In this document: positions 1 through 11,454 of the stretch, piece by piece | Numbering within the stretch: position 1 is the first letter of the stretch | Layout: each line of letters opens with the position of its first letter | Assembly (NCBI GenBank): GCA_900538305.1 | Contig: UPXY01000008.1 | Coordinates: 1-64,000 of the forward strand | DNA: 64,000 bases | Direction: 5' to 3' | From: an uncultured Collinsella sp. | Lineage (GTDB): Bacteria > Actinomycetota > Coriobacteriia > Coriobacteriales > Coriobacteriaceae | Translations under genes and position numbers: made by a program | Notes under the pieces: generated by a model | Database searches by the model: none | The model's input: only the letters and a program-made list of their open reading frames with translations | Told to the model about the DNA's origin: nothing

Positions 1-37
1 GCCGGGCAGGATTTTCCGCAGGAAAATCGTGCCCGGC
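1..37. terminator. Strong hairpin downstream of ftsX
   Basis: Arms 1-17 and 21-37 pair over 17 positions with one mismatch around a 3-base loop (GCA). It lies 65 bases past the ftsX stop on the minus strand, so it is a candidate terminator for ftsEX. The bases that would show a U-tract lie outside the window. Confidence 0.5.
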
Positions 38-101
38 GGCCATGCGCCGAGGACAAGCGAGGGAGGAAGCCGGCCGACCCGGTCAGGTTGAACAGCCCGC
101 G

Positions 102-1019
102 CTACACCTTCAGGTAACGCCGCATCGCGATGGCGGAGCCAAACAGGCCGATCAACAAACCGACCACGATAAGCGCCGCATACGTGGTGAGGTACACCTC
201 GATGGGGATATCGAACGGCATCCAGCTCACCATGTTCTGGATACGCGGCATGAGCAGGTTCCGCACGAGCTCGAGCACGACGATCGCGAGGAGCGAGCCC
301 AAAAGCGCCTGCAGCACGCCCTCCGTGATGAACGGCCCGCGGATGAAGCCGTTCGACGCACCCACGAGACGCATGATGCCGATCTCGCGGCGGCGCGCGG
401 TGATGGAAAGGCGGATGGTGTTGTTGATGAAGATGAACGCGATGAACGTGAGCAGCGCCACGAGCACGACGCACGCGATACGGATGTAGCCGGTGATCTG
501 GAACAGGCGCCCTACCATCTCCTGGCTGTAGAGCACGTCTTCATCCGGGTTGCCGGTGTCGCAGATCGCCTGGAAGTCGGGATCTTCCTTGATACGCTCG
601 GCCATGTCTTCGACCTGAGACGAGTCGTCCATGATGATCTCGTAGGAGCGCGGCAGCGGGTTCTCGCCGTCGAGCGCCGCAAGGGTCGAGTCCGCGCTGT
701 CGGACATGTTCGCGTACTCCTCGTACGCGTCTTCCTTGCTCTTGAAGTTGACGGAAGCGACGTTCTCCCAGCCTTCGAGCTTCTCCTGGAACGCCTCGAC
801 GTCCTCGTCGGACGCCTCATCCGAGATGAACGCATTGATGGTCACGGTGTCCTCGATGGTGCCGATGGCGGAGCTGATGAGCGCCGAGCCCACGATGAAG
901 AGACCGATGATAAAGAGCGACAGGAAGATGGTGATGACCGCGCCGAACGACGTCGTCCAGTTGCGGAAGAAATGGCTGAATGCCTCGCGGAGCGAGTAGC
1001 CGATGTTAGAAGGCGCCAT
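102..1019 (-). CDS. ftsX: Cell-division ABC transporter permease FtsX
   Basis: About 305 residues. FtsX is the membrane half of the FtsEX complex, which couples division-site ATP hydrolysis to activation of peptidoglycan hydrolases outside the membrane. Visible features: a cytoplasmic N-terminus (MAPSNIGYSLREAF), a first membrane helix near residues 24-48, an extracytoplasmic domain of about 110 residues, then three C-terminal helices with the typical stretch NTIRLSITARRREIGIMRLVGA. The start at 1019 was preferred over an upstream in-frame ATG because it begins at the conserved FtsX N-terminus and overlaps the end of ftsE by 14 bases, indicating translational coupling. Confidence 0.95.
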   Translation of the reverse strand: MAPSNIGYSLREAFSHFFRNWTTSFGAVITIFLSLFIIGLFIVGSALISSAIGTIEDTVTINAFISDEASDEDVEAFQEKLEGWENVASVNFKSKEDAYEEYANMSDSADSTLAALDGENPLPRSYEIIMDDSSQVEDMAERIKEDPDFQAICDTGNPDEDVLYSQEMVGRLFQITGYIRIACVVLVALLTFIAFIFINNTIRLSITARRREIGIMRLVGASNGFIRGPFITEGVLQALLGSLLAIVVLELVRNLLMPRIQNMVSWMPFDIPIEVYLTTYAALIVVGLLIGLFGSAIAMRRYLKV

Positions 1020-2187
1020 AGTTGCCGTAGCCTCCCCTCTCCTGGTCGCGGATGACATGGCCGGCCTCGAGCGCGATGACGCGACGATGCATGGAATCGA
1101 CCATCTCACGGTCGTGCGTGGCGACGATCACCGTCGTGCCGGCACGGTTGATGCGCTCGAGAAGCTTCATGATACCGAGCGAGATCGCCGGGTCGAGGTT
1201 TCCGGTGGGCTCGTCGCAGATGAGCAGCGGCGGGCGGTTGACCATAGCGCGCGCAACGTTCACGCGCTGCTGCTCACCACCGGAAAGCTGGTCGGGCGTG
1301 GAGTTCATCTGATCTGCCAGACCCACGAGGCGCAACACCTCGGGAACCTGGGCACGGATGACGCCGCGCGGCTTGCCGATGCACTCGAGCGCGAAGGCGA
1401 CGTTCTCGTATGCCGTCTTGTTCGGCAAGAGGCGGAAGTCCTGGAACACGATGCCCATCTGGCGGCGCAGGAAGGGCACCTTGCGGTTGCGGATGCGCAT
1501 AAGGTCCTGGCCGGCGACGATCACGCGGCCGGACGTCGGCTTCACCTCGCGCATGATGGTGCGCAGGAGCGTCGACTTGCCTGAACCGGAATGGCCGACC
1601 AAGAAAACGAACTCACCGGGATAGATCTCGATGTTCACGTCCTCGAGCGCCGGCTTGTTCGGCTGCGCCGGGTAGACCTTCGTGACATGCTCCATCACGA
1701 TGACCGGCTCGACGCCGGCGTCGCGCGCCATCTTCTTGCGAGAATCGCCCACCGGCGCGAAGACCGACGTGAAGTCGCCGCTCTTGAGCGCGTTGTCGAG
1801 CGAGGCGACCTCTTGTGCCTGGTCGGCGGTGACGGCAGGCGCGAGCGGATCGGGAACGGCGGGTGCGAGGTGCTCTCGCGCGGGCTCCGGCGCCGACGTA
1901 TAGCCGGCACGTGCCAGGAAGGCTCCCGTGTCGCTCGGCGAAGATGCAGCGGGGGCCGGAACGCTGGCGAACAGATCGGCCTGCGACGGCGCTGCAGCCT
2001 CGGGCTGATAAGCGAACGGGTCGCCAGCAGGCGCGGCCTCGGCGGGGGCATCATATGCCGTTTGGTTGAACAGGGGCGCTTGCGAGTCCTCGGCGGGCGA
2101 GGAATACGCGAAGTGGGAAGCGGGATCCGGTACGTTCACCGGCGTCATGTCCCGCCCCTCTTCGGGTGTACGGAAGTGGTTGCCCAC
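1006..2187 (-). CDS. ftsE: Cell-division ATP-binding protein FtsE with long N-terminal extension
   Basis: 393 residues, against about 230 for a typical FtsE. The ATPase core begins near residue 160 (PVIVMEHVTKVYP) and has Walker A GHSGSGKST, signature LSGGEQQR, Walker B LLICDEPTG and the H-loop ATHDRE. The first 160 residues are Pro/Ala/Asp-rich and probably disordered. The GTG start at 2187 is supported by a GGAGGAG ribosome site at a good distance; an internal ATG (residue 14) is the alternative. It would drive FtsX, encoded next with a 14-base overlap. The core assignment is certain; the role of the extension is unknown. Confidence 0.93.
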   Translation of the reverse strand: MGNHFRTPEEGRDMTPVNVPDPASHFAYSSPAEDSQAPLFNQTAYDAPAEAAPAGDPFAYQPEAAAPSQADLFASVPAPAASSPSDTGAFLARAGYTSAPEPAREHLAPAVPDPLAPAVTADQAQEVASLDNALKSGDFTSVFAPVGDSRKKMARDAGVEPVIVMEHVTKVYPAQPNKPALEDVNIEIYPGEFVFLVGHSGSGKSTLLRTIMREVKPTSGRVIVAGQDLMRIRNRKVPFLRRQMGIVFQDFRLLPNKTAYENVAFALECIGKPRGVIRAQVPEVLRLVGLADQMNSTPDQLSGGEQQRVNVARAMVNRPPLLICDEPTGNLDPAISLGIMKLLERINRAGTTVIVATHDREMVDSMHRRVIALEAGHVIRDQERGGYGNYGAF

Positions 2188-2351
2188 TGCAGCTCCTCCA
2201 AGTCGTGCGATTGAGGTACATACGGGGATTATTTTAGCAGGAAGAGCGCACGCACACAGAAAAGGCGCAGTGAACAGGCAACGACAACCCCCTGGGGCTT
2301 GTCCACCGCACGCGGCTTTCGGCAGGCAGCTCTCACTGAATCGCCCTTATA

Positions 2352-2386
2352 CGACAGAATCGCCCCGCAGGGAGGCGATTCTGTCG
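2352..2386. repeat. Perfect 13-bp inverted repeat between tkt and ftsE
   Basis: Arms CGACAGAATCGCC (2352-2364) and its exact complement (2374-2386) flank a 9-base loop, followed on the plus strand by six A. It lies just downstream of the transketolase operon (minus strand). The T-run precedes rather than follows the hairpin on that strand, so a classic intrinsic terminator is not shown. Confidence 0.5.
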
Positions 2387-2434
2387 AAAAAAGGCGCTTC
2401 TGTGGAGCGAAATCCTAGGCCGGACAGCGCTGCT

Positions 2435-3361
2435 CTACTTCCCGAGCAGCTCCTTCGCACGCTCGACGATGCCAGCGGCATCGAGCTTATAGTACGCGAG
2501 CAGCTCGGCGGCGCTGCCGGACTGACCGAACGTGCTGAGCCCCAGGCGAGACACCGGCACGGGGTGCTTCTCGGAGAGCAGCTCGGCCACAGCGGAACCC
2601 ATGCCGCCATAGATGCTGTGCTCCTCGACGGTGAGCACGCGACCCGTCTTCGCGGCGGAGGCGATGATCGTCTCCTCATCGAGCGGCTTCACGCTGAAAA
2701 CGTCGACGACCTCGGCGGAGATGCCTTCCTCGGCGAGCAGCTCGGCAGCCTTGAGCGCGTGCGCGACCTCGACGCCGCACGCCATGATCGAGATGTCGGT
2801 ACCCTCGCGCGGAACGCCCGCAAACGGGAGGGCGCAGGTGAAGCTCTCATCGTAGACCTCGGGCAGCGGCTCGCGCCCAAGGCGCACGTAGACAGGGCCG
2901 GGGGTCTTCGCCGCGAAGCGAATCGCCGCCGCAGCGCTCGCATAGTCCGCGGGAACGAGCACGCGCATGCCGGGGAGCACGCGCATGAGCGCGATATCCT
3001 CGAGCATCTGGTGTGTTGCGCCGTCGGCACCCACGGTGATGCCGGAGTGCGTGGGGCAGATCTTCACGTTGAGACCGGAATCGCACACGGTGTTGCGGAT
3101 CTGCTCCCAGCAGCGACCGGTGCCGAACACGGAGAACGAACCGGTGAAGACCGTGCGCCCGGTAAGCGAGAGGCCGGCTGCGACGCCGATCATGTTCTGC
3201 TCCGCGATGCCCACGTCGACCAGACGGTCGGGATAGGCGGCACCAAGCTTCGCCGTCGTGGTGGAGCCGCACAGGTCCGCGTCCACCGCCATGATGTCCA
3301 TGCCCTCTTCGACGAGCTTCACCAAGGTCTCGCCGAAGGCTGCGCGCGTTGCCTTTGCCAT
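2435..3361 (-). CDS. Transketolase, C-terminal subunit
   Basis: 308 residues matching the pyrimidine-binding and C-terminal domains of transketolase. It works with the N-terminal subunit encoded immediately upstream in the non-oxidative pentose phosphate pathway, moving two-carbon ketol units between sugar phosphates. Visible motifs: DADLCGST near the N-terminus, VDVGIAEQNMIGVAAGLSLTGRTVF containing the catalytic glutamate region (GIAEQN), and GxxVxTVEEHSIYGGMGSAVAE in the C-terminal domain. Only three bases separate it from the stop of the N-terminal subunit, so the two are co-transcribed. Confidence 0.92.
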   Translation of the reverse strand: MAKATRAAFGETLVKLVEEGMDIMAVDADLCGSTTTAKLGAAYPDRLVDVGIAEQNMIGVAAGLSLTGRTVFTGSFSVFGTGRCWEQIRNTVCDSGLNVKICPTHSGITVGADGATHQMLEDIALMRVLPGMRVLVPADYASAAAAIRFAAKTPGPVYVRLGREPLPEVYDESFTCALPFAGVPREGTDISIMACGVEVAHALKAAELLAEEGISAEVVDVFSVKPLDEETIIASAAKTGRVLTVEEHSIYGGMGSAVAELLSEKHPVPVSRLGLSTFGQSGSAAELLAYYKLDAAGIVERAKELLGK

Positions 3362-3364
3362 CGC

Positions 3365-4267
3365 TTACGCCTCCTTTGCCACGGCAGCGAGTGCCTCGGC
3401 CGCTGCATCGATTTCCTCCAGCGCACGCGCTGCTTCCTCGGCATTCGGCGCCATGCCGTGCCAGTTGGCCTGATCTTCCATGAAGGAAACGCCCTTGCCC
3501 TTGATGGTGGGGCAGATGATGGCACACGGCGCGCCCTGCGTTGCGACCGCCTCTTCGAGTGCCGCGCGGATCGCCGGGATATCGTGGCCGTTCTCGAGCA
3601 CGATGACGTTCCAGCCGAACGCACGGAACTTCTCATCGAGCGGCTGCACGGCGCAGACATCGCTCACATGACCGTCGATCTGCAGGTTGTTGCTGTCGAC
3701 GATAGCGATGAGGTTGTCGATCTTGCGGTGGCCGGCGAACATCGCGGCCTCCCAGTTCTGACCCTCCTGGAGCTCGCCATCACCCGTGAGTACGAACACG
3801 CGCTGGAGCTCGGAACCATCGCGTGCAGCGTCGAGCGCGAGGCCCATGGCCATGCCGCACGCGATCGAAAGCCCCTGGCCGAGCGAGCCGGAGCAGACCT
3901 CTACGCCGGGGCAGAGGTGGCAATCGGGATGACCCTGCAGACGGCTGCCGAGCTTGCGGAGCGTGACGAGCTCCTCATGCGGGAGGTAGCCGATCTGCGC
4001 AAGCGTGGCATAGAGCACGGGAGCAGCGTGGCCCTTCGAGAGCACGAAGCGGTCGCGCGCGGGATTCTCCGGATCTGCCGGATCGTAGCCGAGCGCGCCG
4101 GAAAAGAAGAGTGTCGCCATGATGTCCGTCGCGGAAAGCGACCCACCCGGGTGCCCGCTGCCCGCCGACGCGAGCATCTCGATCTCGTCGCGGCGCATGC
4201 GATTCGCGATGAGGGCGATCTCCGCATCGCTTCGCACGCACGCGCTCCTGAGCTGATCTGTTGCCAT
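3365..4267 (-). CDS. Transketolase, N-terminal (thiamine diphosphate-binding) subunit
   Basis: About 300 residues. Contains the thiamine diphosphate signature TGDGELQEGQNWEAAMFA...IVDSNN and the early SGHPGGSLSATDIMATLFF segment with its cofactor-contacting histidine. Together with the following gene it forms a heterotetrameric split transketolase, a form common in Coriobacteriia, Clostridia and archaea. The start at 4267 was chosen because GAAGGG lies six bases upstream; the ATG two codons earlier has no spaced ribosome site. Confidence 0.92.
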   Translation of the reverse strand: MATDQLRSACVRSDAEIALIANRMRRDEIEMLASAGSGHPGGSLSATDIMATLFFSGALGYDPADPENPARDRFVLSKGHAAPVLYATLAQIGYLPHEELVTLRKLGSRLQGHPDCHLCPGVEVCSGSLGQGLSIACGMAMGLALDAARDGSELQRVFVLTGDGELQEGQNWEAAMFAGHRKIDNLIAIVDSNNLQIDGHVSDVCAVQPLDEKFRAFGWNVIVLENGHDIPAIRAALEEAVATQGAPCAIICPTIKGKGVSFMEDQANWHGMAPNAEEAARALEEIDAAAEALAAVAKEA

Positions 4268-4399
4268 GTCCATCCCTTCGTATGAGAGGTCCCCCTATGA
4301 CGAGACCAATCATACCAGCTGCGACGCGTCACGCGGCCAAACGATGCTCCTGCACCATCTTTTCGCAACGCGCCACACTCGGCGCGGGCATGTATAAAT

Positions 4400-4410
4400 A
4401 CCCCAGGGGT
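4400..4410. repeat. ACCCCAGGGGT palindrome, copy 1
   Basis: An 11-base palindrome in the gap between the transketolase operon and the YitT gene. The same motif recurs at 25174, 42049, 50464 (one mismatch) and 61710, often preceded by A-rich and followed by T-rich sequence. This copy lacks the T-run. Confidence 0.5.
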
Positions 4411-4443
4411 TATGGCAGATGCGCCTGGTTATGGCACATGCAC

Positions 4444-5355
4444 CTATACCGTGAACTCCTTGAAGCCATACCCAATGGCCTCGCTCACGTCGGTGAACAT
4501 GATGATGGCGTTGGGGTCGTACTCGTAGACGATGGTCTTCACGAGCGTCACCTCGCTCCTGCTCGTGATGAGCAGAATGACCGGGCGATCCTTGCCGGTG
4601 TAACCACCGCGCGCCATGAGCTCGGTGCAGCCGCGATCGAGTTCGTCGAAGATGCCCTGCTTGATATCCTCCCATGCGTCGGACACGATGAACGCAGCAC
4701 GCTGGCGGTTGCCGCCGTCGACCACGATATCCACCACGTAACCCATGAGCACCATGGCGAGCGCCGCGTACAGCGCCTGCTCGAGCGAGAAAACCGGAGC
4801 GGAGGCGGCGCACACCGCCACATCGATGACCATGACGGTCGAGCCCACGGGAAGTGACGTTTTCCGTGAGATGATCTGAGCGATGGTGTCGGAGCCACCG
4901 GTATTCGCACCGGCGCGGAACACGAGGCCGTAGCCCACACCCGAGATGATGCCGCCCCACAGCGCCGAGAGCACGAGGTCTCCCGAAACGGCTTTGAACG
5001 AGGCGGCGAGCGGCATGAGCGCGTCGCAGAAGAAGCCGAAGAGCACGAAGCCCGTGACCGTCTGCACAAGGTAGCGGGTACCGCCCGTACGCATCACGAA
5101 GAGGATGAGCACCGCGTTCATGACGATCGTTTGGAGACCGACGGGGAGGTAGAAGCCCTGGCGCGAGGCGAGCTCGGAGATGATCGTGGCAAGGCCGGTG
5201 AGGCCGCCCGCTGCAAGGCCGTTCGACACCATGAAGGCGTCGACCGCAAACGCCGCGATAGCACAGCCTGCGGCGATGAGCGGAACATCACGCCAGAACC
5301 GCGACTTCACCACACGCTTGACGTCGACATGCCTCAGATTCATACGGGAAGCCAT
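4444..5355 (-). CDS. YitT-family membrane protein
   Basis: About 303 residues: a hydrophobic N-terminal region with five to six membrane helices (DVPLIAAGCAIAAFAVDAF, the AAGGLTGLATI segment, GGIISGVGYGLVFRAGANTGGSDTIA) followed by a cytosolic DUF2179-like domain ending VYEYDPNAIIMFTDVSEAIGYGFKEF. That architecture defines the YitT/DUF161 family, whose transport substrate is not established. The start at 5355 has AAGGGACGGGG just upstream; the in-frame ATG at 5427 has no clear ribosome site. It stands alone between the transketolase and prfB operons. Confidence 0.85.
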   Translation of the reverse strand: MASRMNLRHVDVKRVVKSRFWRDVPLIAAGCAIAAFAVDAFMVSNGLAAGGLTGLATIISELASRQGFYLPVGLQTIVMNAVLILFVMRTGGTRYLVQTVTGFVLFGFFCDALMPLAASFKAVSGDLVLSALWGGIISGVGYGLVFRAGANTGGSDTIAQIISRKTSLPVGSTVMVIDVAVCAASAPVFSLEQALYAALAMVLMGYVVDIVVDGGNRQRAAFIVSDAWEDIKQGIFDELDRGCTELMARGGYTGKDRPVILLITSRSEVTLVKTIVYEYDPNAIIMFTDVSEAIGYGFKEFTV

Positions 5356-5586
5356 ACCCCGTCCCTTCTGCGCACGGTCTCGCAACGCGCGACCGCCGTA
5401 CCTCAACAGGCGCATGGGTTCCATCATTATCGGATGGATTGTAGCACGTTTGATGGTATTGGTATAACGACTTGATACGTCTTACCGTAACCCAGTTGGC
5501 ATGTGCGTCGGACGCCATTGAGCCACAATATTGCCCCAGTGGGTATGGCGCGCGATGGGTTGGATGAACCCGTCCCAACCAACCCG

Positions 5587-6713
5587 TTACGCGTTGCCGG
5601 TAGTCCAGCGATGGTAGCCGATGACGAACGGGTCGAGGTCGCCCTCTTCGAGCACGCCGTCGACGTTCGAGGTCTCCACGCCGGTGCGCAGATCCTTCAC
5701 CATCTGATACGGATACAGCACGTAGCTGCGAATCTGGTTGCCGAAACCAATGTCCGTCTTGGGACCGCGAATCTCGTCGAGCTTGTCCTCGCGCTTCTGC
5801 AGCTCGAGCTCGTAGAGGCGCGCCTTCAAGATCTGCATGCACGCGGCCTTGTTCTGGATCTGGCTGCGCTCGTTCTGACACGTCACGACGATACCCGTGG
5901 GCAGGTGCGTCACGCGCACGGCGGAATCGGTGGTGTTCACGCCCTGACCGCCCGGGCCGCTCGCGTGGTACACGTCGACACGGATGTCGTCCGGCGCGAT
6001 CTCGATATCGATGTCTTCGGGCAACACGGGGATGACCTCCACGCCGGCAAACGTGGTCTGACGGCGCTTCTTCGCATCCGTGGGGCTAATACGCACCAGG
6101 CGGTGCACGCCGGCCTCCGCCCGAAGCATGCCGAACGCATCCTTGCCCTCCACGGTGATGGTCGCACGGTCGATACCGATGACCTCTGCCGCGGGGCAGT
6201 CGTTCACCGTAACCTTCCAGCCCTTGCGCGCGCAGTACTTCATGTACATCTTGAAGAGCATGAACGTCCAGTCCTGCGCCTCGAGACCGCCCTGGCCGGG
6301 CTTGATGGTAAGGATTGCGTCACCGTGGTCGAACTCGCCGGTAAACCAGCTCGAAAGCTCGAGCGTATCAACGGAATGCGCAAGCGCTTCGGCATTTGCG
6401 GACGCTTCGGTAACGAAATCCTCCGCCCCCTCGCTCTCCCCCAGCTCAGAAGCAAGCTCGAGCGCCGCGCGCGCATCGGCGAGCTGCGAGCGCGCACCGT
6501 CGACAGCTTCGACATCCCCGCGTGCGGAGGCAAGCTCCGCCATGAGCGCGCGGGCACGGTCCGCATCGTCCCAAAAGCCGGGCGCGGCGCTCATCTGCTC
6601 GAGCTCCTCCACGCGTCCACGCTTCTCGTCGATATGCAGGTACGCCTCGACCTCCGCAAGACGCTGCTCCAGCGCGCCGAGCTCCTCGGGGGTGATGTTC
6701 GCGACCTCTGCCA

Positions 6714-6714
<1 letters not shown>
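5587..6714 (-). CDS. prfB: Peptide chain release factor 2 (SPT variant of the codon-reading tripeptide)
   Basis: 375 residues. RF2 ends translation at UGA and UAA and triggers peptide release through the GGQ loop, seen here as ASGPGGQGVNTTDSAVR. The frame is continuous from the start, so there is no autoregulatory UGA frameshift as in Escherichia coli. The stop-codon tripeptide, normally SPF, reads SPT here (HRLVRISPTDAKKRRQTTF). The ATG overlaps the secA stop as TAATG, so translation is coupled to secA. The identity is firm; the SPT change is unusual. Confidence 0.96.
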
Positions 6715-9521
<2,807 letters not shown>

Positions 9522-9881
9522 GTGCTTCCTTTTCCACGCGTCGAGAGCACGCGACCGGGCGCGCCCGCGACAAACGTTTCCAGCGGACCTATTCAATCTG
9601 CATAACTGTACCCGTTTGCCACTCGGGCGCGCACAGCGGATGCACAAGCGCACGGAGAAACCACGGCGAGGGAGATTTGGCAAGCCACTGGGGACAGCGC
9701 GCCAGCCATTGGGGACGGGGGTTATTGGCTGGCCATCGGGGACAGGGGTTATTGGCGAGCCATTGGGGACGGAGGTTATTGGCGAGCCAATCGAACCGGG
9801 TCATGCGGTCTGTCTTCAGCAGGTGGTCGCCCGGCGTACAATGTGCCTGTAAGCCGATGTGCCCGCATGAAAGGAAATGCG
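9522..9881. other. Intergenic region carrying a GGGGACGGGGGTTATTGG repeat array
   Basis: This 360-base gap between the divergent secA and flavin-oxidase-like genes has no convincing gene. Its main content is the repeat array at 9684-9787. Confidence 0.6.
9684..9787. repeat. Tandem CCATTGGGGACGGGGGTTATTGG repeats
   Basis: Four consecutive units start near 9684, 9706, 9732 and 9759, spaced 22-27 bases apart. The best unit reads CCATTGGGGACGGGGGTTAT followed by TGGCTGG; the others differ at a few positions. The same unit appears as an inverted pair at 19674-19766 and as a direct pair at 25728-25791, always between genes. Confidence 0.8.
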
Positions 9882-10388
9882 ATGAAGGCCATGAGGCTAT
9901 CGAAGCGCGAGGTGCGCGATACCGAGGCGCTGCGCGCGATCGTGGAGGCGTGCCGAACCGTACGCTTGGGTGCCATGGACGACGAGGGCATGTTCATCGT
10001 TCCCGTGAGCTTCGGATACGACTGGCAGGCAGATGGCGGCGGTGCACCGCGTCTCACGCTCTGGTTCCATTCCGCGAAAGCGGGACGCAAAGCGGCAGCG
10101 TTCATGGCGAACAGCGAGGATGGTACGCCCGTCGCGATCGAGATGGACTGTGAGGACGGCCTCATCACGGGCGACTTCGCCTGCGCGTACTCATGTGCGT
10201 ACCGAAGCATCATGGGATCCGGACGGGTCTTTCCCGTAGCTGAGCGCACGGAAAAGGCACACGGCCTTGCCCGCATCATGGAACACATGGCGCCTGGAGC
10301 GCCGTGTGCGTTTTCCGACGAAGCGCTGAGTCGCGTCGCCGTGTGGCGCATCGAAGTAGATCGGTTCACCGGCAAACGGCGAGGCTAG
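9882..10388 (+). CDS. Pyridoxamine 5-phosphate oxidase-family (NimA-like) protein
   Basis: About 168 residues. The sequence (RTVRLGAMDDEGMFIVPVSFGYDW ... LTLWFHSAKAGRKAAAF) fits the split-barrel flavin-binding fold of NimA-type nitroimidazole reductases and related putative flavoproteins. A flavin cofactor and a reductive role are family inference; the substrate is unknown. The start at 9882 is favoured by AAAGGA six bases upstream; ATG or GTG codons at 9867 and 9843 are in frame but less well placed. It is a stand-alone gene. Confidence 0.8.
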   Translation: MKAMRLSKREVRDTEALRAIVEACRTVRLGAMDDEGMFIVPVSFGYDWQADGGGAPRLTLWFHSAKAGRKAAAFMANSEDGTPVAIEMDCEDGLITGDFACAYSCAYRSIMGSGRVFPVAERTEKAHGLARIMEHMAPGAPCAFSDEALSRVAVWRIEVDRFTGKRRG

Positions 10389-10416
10389 GCGGAGCCTGGC
10401 GAACACCGCGACAAAA

Positions 10417-10450
10417 AAATCCCCGCGCCGGTACTTCGACGCGGGGATTT
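10417..10450 (-). terminator. Intrinsic terminator of rpmE
   Basis: An 11-base stem AAATCCCCGCG / CGCGGGGATTT with a 12-base loop. On the minus strand it is followed by a run of seven T. It lies 34 bases past the rpmE stop, the textbook arrangement. Confidence 0.88.
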
Positions 10451-10483
10451 CAATCCGAATACACGATTCGAGAAACGAGCTCG

Positions 10484-10912
10484 CTACTCGGCAGCGGTCT
10501 CCTCGGCAGGAGCGGCCTCCTCGGCAGCGGGAGCCTCTTCAGCCGCGGGAGCCTCGGCGGCCTTCTTGGCGGCCTCGGCCTCGAACTTCGCGGCGCGCTT
10601 GGCCTTCTCGGCAGCCTTCGCCTCGCGCTCGGCGGCCTTCTTGGCGGCAGCCTCCTCGGCAGCAGCCTGCTTGGCGGCCTTCTTGGCGGCCTCGCGCTCG
10701 AGGGCGGCCTTGGCGGCGCCACCGAACTTCTGCTCGAAGCGACCGACGCGTCCGCCGGTGTCGACGAACTTCTGCTGGCCCGTGTAGAACGGATGGCACT
10801 CGTTGCAGAGCTCGACGCGGATCTCGGGGACGGTGGAGCGGGTCACGAAGGTGTTGCCGCAGGAGCAACGGACCGTGCACTCCATGTACTCGGGATGGAT
10901 TCCAGGTTTCAT
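10484..10912 (-). CDS. rpmE: 50S ribosomal protein L31 with long Ala/Glu/Lys tail
   Basis: 142 residues, about twice the usual length. The first ~70 residues are a zinc-type L31: MKPGIHPEY, a cysteine pair in VRCSCGNTF, LCNECHPFYTGQQKF, then GGRVGRFEQKFGG. The remaining ~70 residues are almost only Ala, Glu and Lys, with Pro toward the end (AAKKAAKQAAAEEAAAKK, APAAEEAPAAEEAAP), probably a charged helix plus a flexible tail. The start at 10912 has AAGGAG upstream and matches the family N-terminus. Two similar hairpins lie in its 5-prime leader. Confidence 0.95.
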   Translation of the reverse strand: MKPGIHPEYMECTVRCSCGNTFVTRSTVPEIRVELCNECHPFYTGQQKFVDTGGRVGRFEQKFGGAAKAALEREAAKKAAKQAAAEEAAAKKAAEREAKAAEKAKRAAKFEAEAAKKAAEAPAAEEAPAAEEAAPAEETAAE

Positions 10913-10935
10913 GCAGGGACTCCTTACGATCGCGC

Positions 10936-10981
10936 CCTGGTTACCGACCAGGACATAAGGCGCCTTGGTTTCCGACCAAGG
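10936..10981 (-). promoter_or_regulatory. Twin-hairpin leader of rpmE, candidate L31 autoregulatory RNA
   Basis: Read on the minus strand, two adjacent hairpins CCTTGGT-CGGAA-ACCAAGG (10963-10981) and CCTGGT-CGGTA-ACCAGG (10936-10952) carry near-identical five-base loops (CGGWA). They sit 24-69 bases upstream of the L31 start. Repeated structure in a ribosomal-protein leader suggests a protein-binding autoregulatory element. I recall candidate L31 leaders having been proposed in Actinobacteria but cannot confirm a match. Confidence 0.6.
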
Positions 10982-11151
10982 CAAAGACAACCGGATTAGG
11001 ATACCACACGCCTCACCGCTCGGCCAGCCTGCAGAAAGCCTACAGATTTCACAGTAAACAATGCGAATCGGAATCGGCCGGCAACGTTTCCGGCTACACT
11101 GTATATGAAGCTGCACCGCACGCGCGGACCGTCAAACGAGAAAGGCTCCCC

Positions 11152-11439
11152 ATGGCAGAAGCTACCCCGAACCGCATCGTCATCACCGTCCTCGGCAAAA
11201 ACCGCCCCGGCATCGTCGCTGCGGTCTCACGCGTCCTCGGCGAAGAGGGCATCGATATCCGCGATATCACGCAAAGCATCATCGAGGACATCTTCACCAT
11301 GACGATGATCGCTGACATGGCGGCCTCCACCTCGACGTTCGCTGAACTTCAGGAGCGCCTTGCCGCAACGGGTAAGGAAATCGGCGTCGACGTGCAGATC
11401 CAGCGCGAAGACGTCTTCAACTTCATGTACCGCCTCTAG
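11152..11439 (+). CDS. ACT-domain regulatory protein (UPF0237 type)
   Basis: 95 residues forming a single ACT domain (RIVITVLGKNRPGIVAAVSRVLGEEGIDIRDITQSI) with the glycine and proline pattern of UPF0237. ACT domains bind small ligands, often amino acids, and regulate partner enzymes; no ligand is known for this family. A HAD phosphatase gene follows after 15 bases, so the two are probably co-transcribed. Confidence 0.9.
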   Translation: MAEATPNRIVITVLGKNRPGIVAAVSRVLGEEGIDIRDITQSIIEDIFTMTMIADMAASTSTFAELQERLAATGKEIGVDVQIQREDVFNFMYRL

Positions 11440-11454
11440 GCGCGGAGGCTTTGC

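Noticed and set aside
2352..2386. Classical intrinsic terminator after the transketolase operon
   Set aside because: The hairpin is strong but the T-run is on the wrong side for minus-strand transcription; listed only as an inverted repeat.
2066..4285. Long plus-strand open frame opposite the transketolase genes
   Set aside because: It is the antisense of conserved transketolase and ftsE sequence and has no recognisable domain; high GC lengthens antisense frames.
9684..9787. CRISPR array
   Set aside because: Units are contiguous without unique spacers and no cas genes are present.
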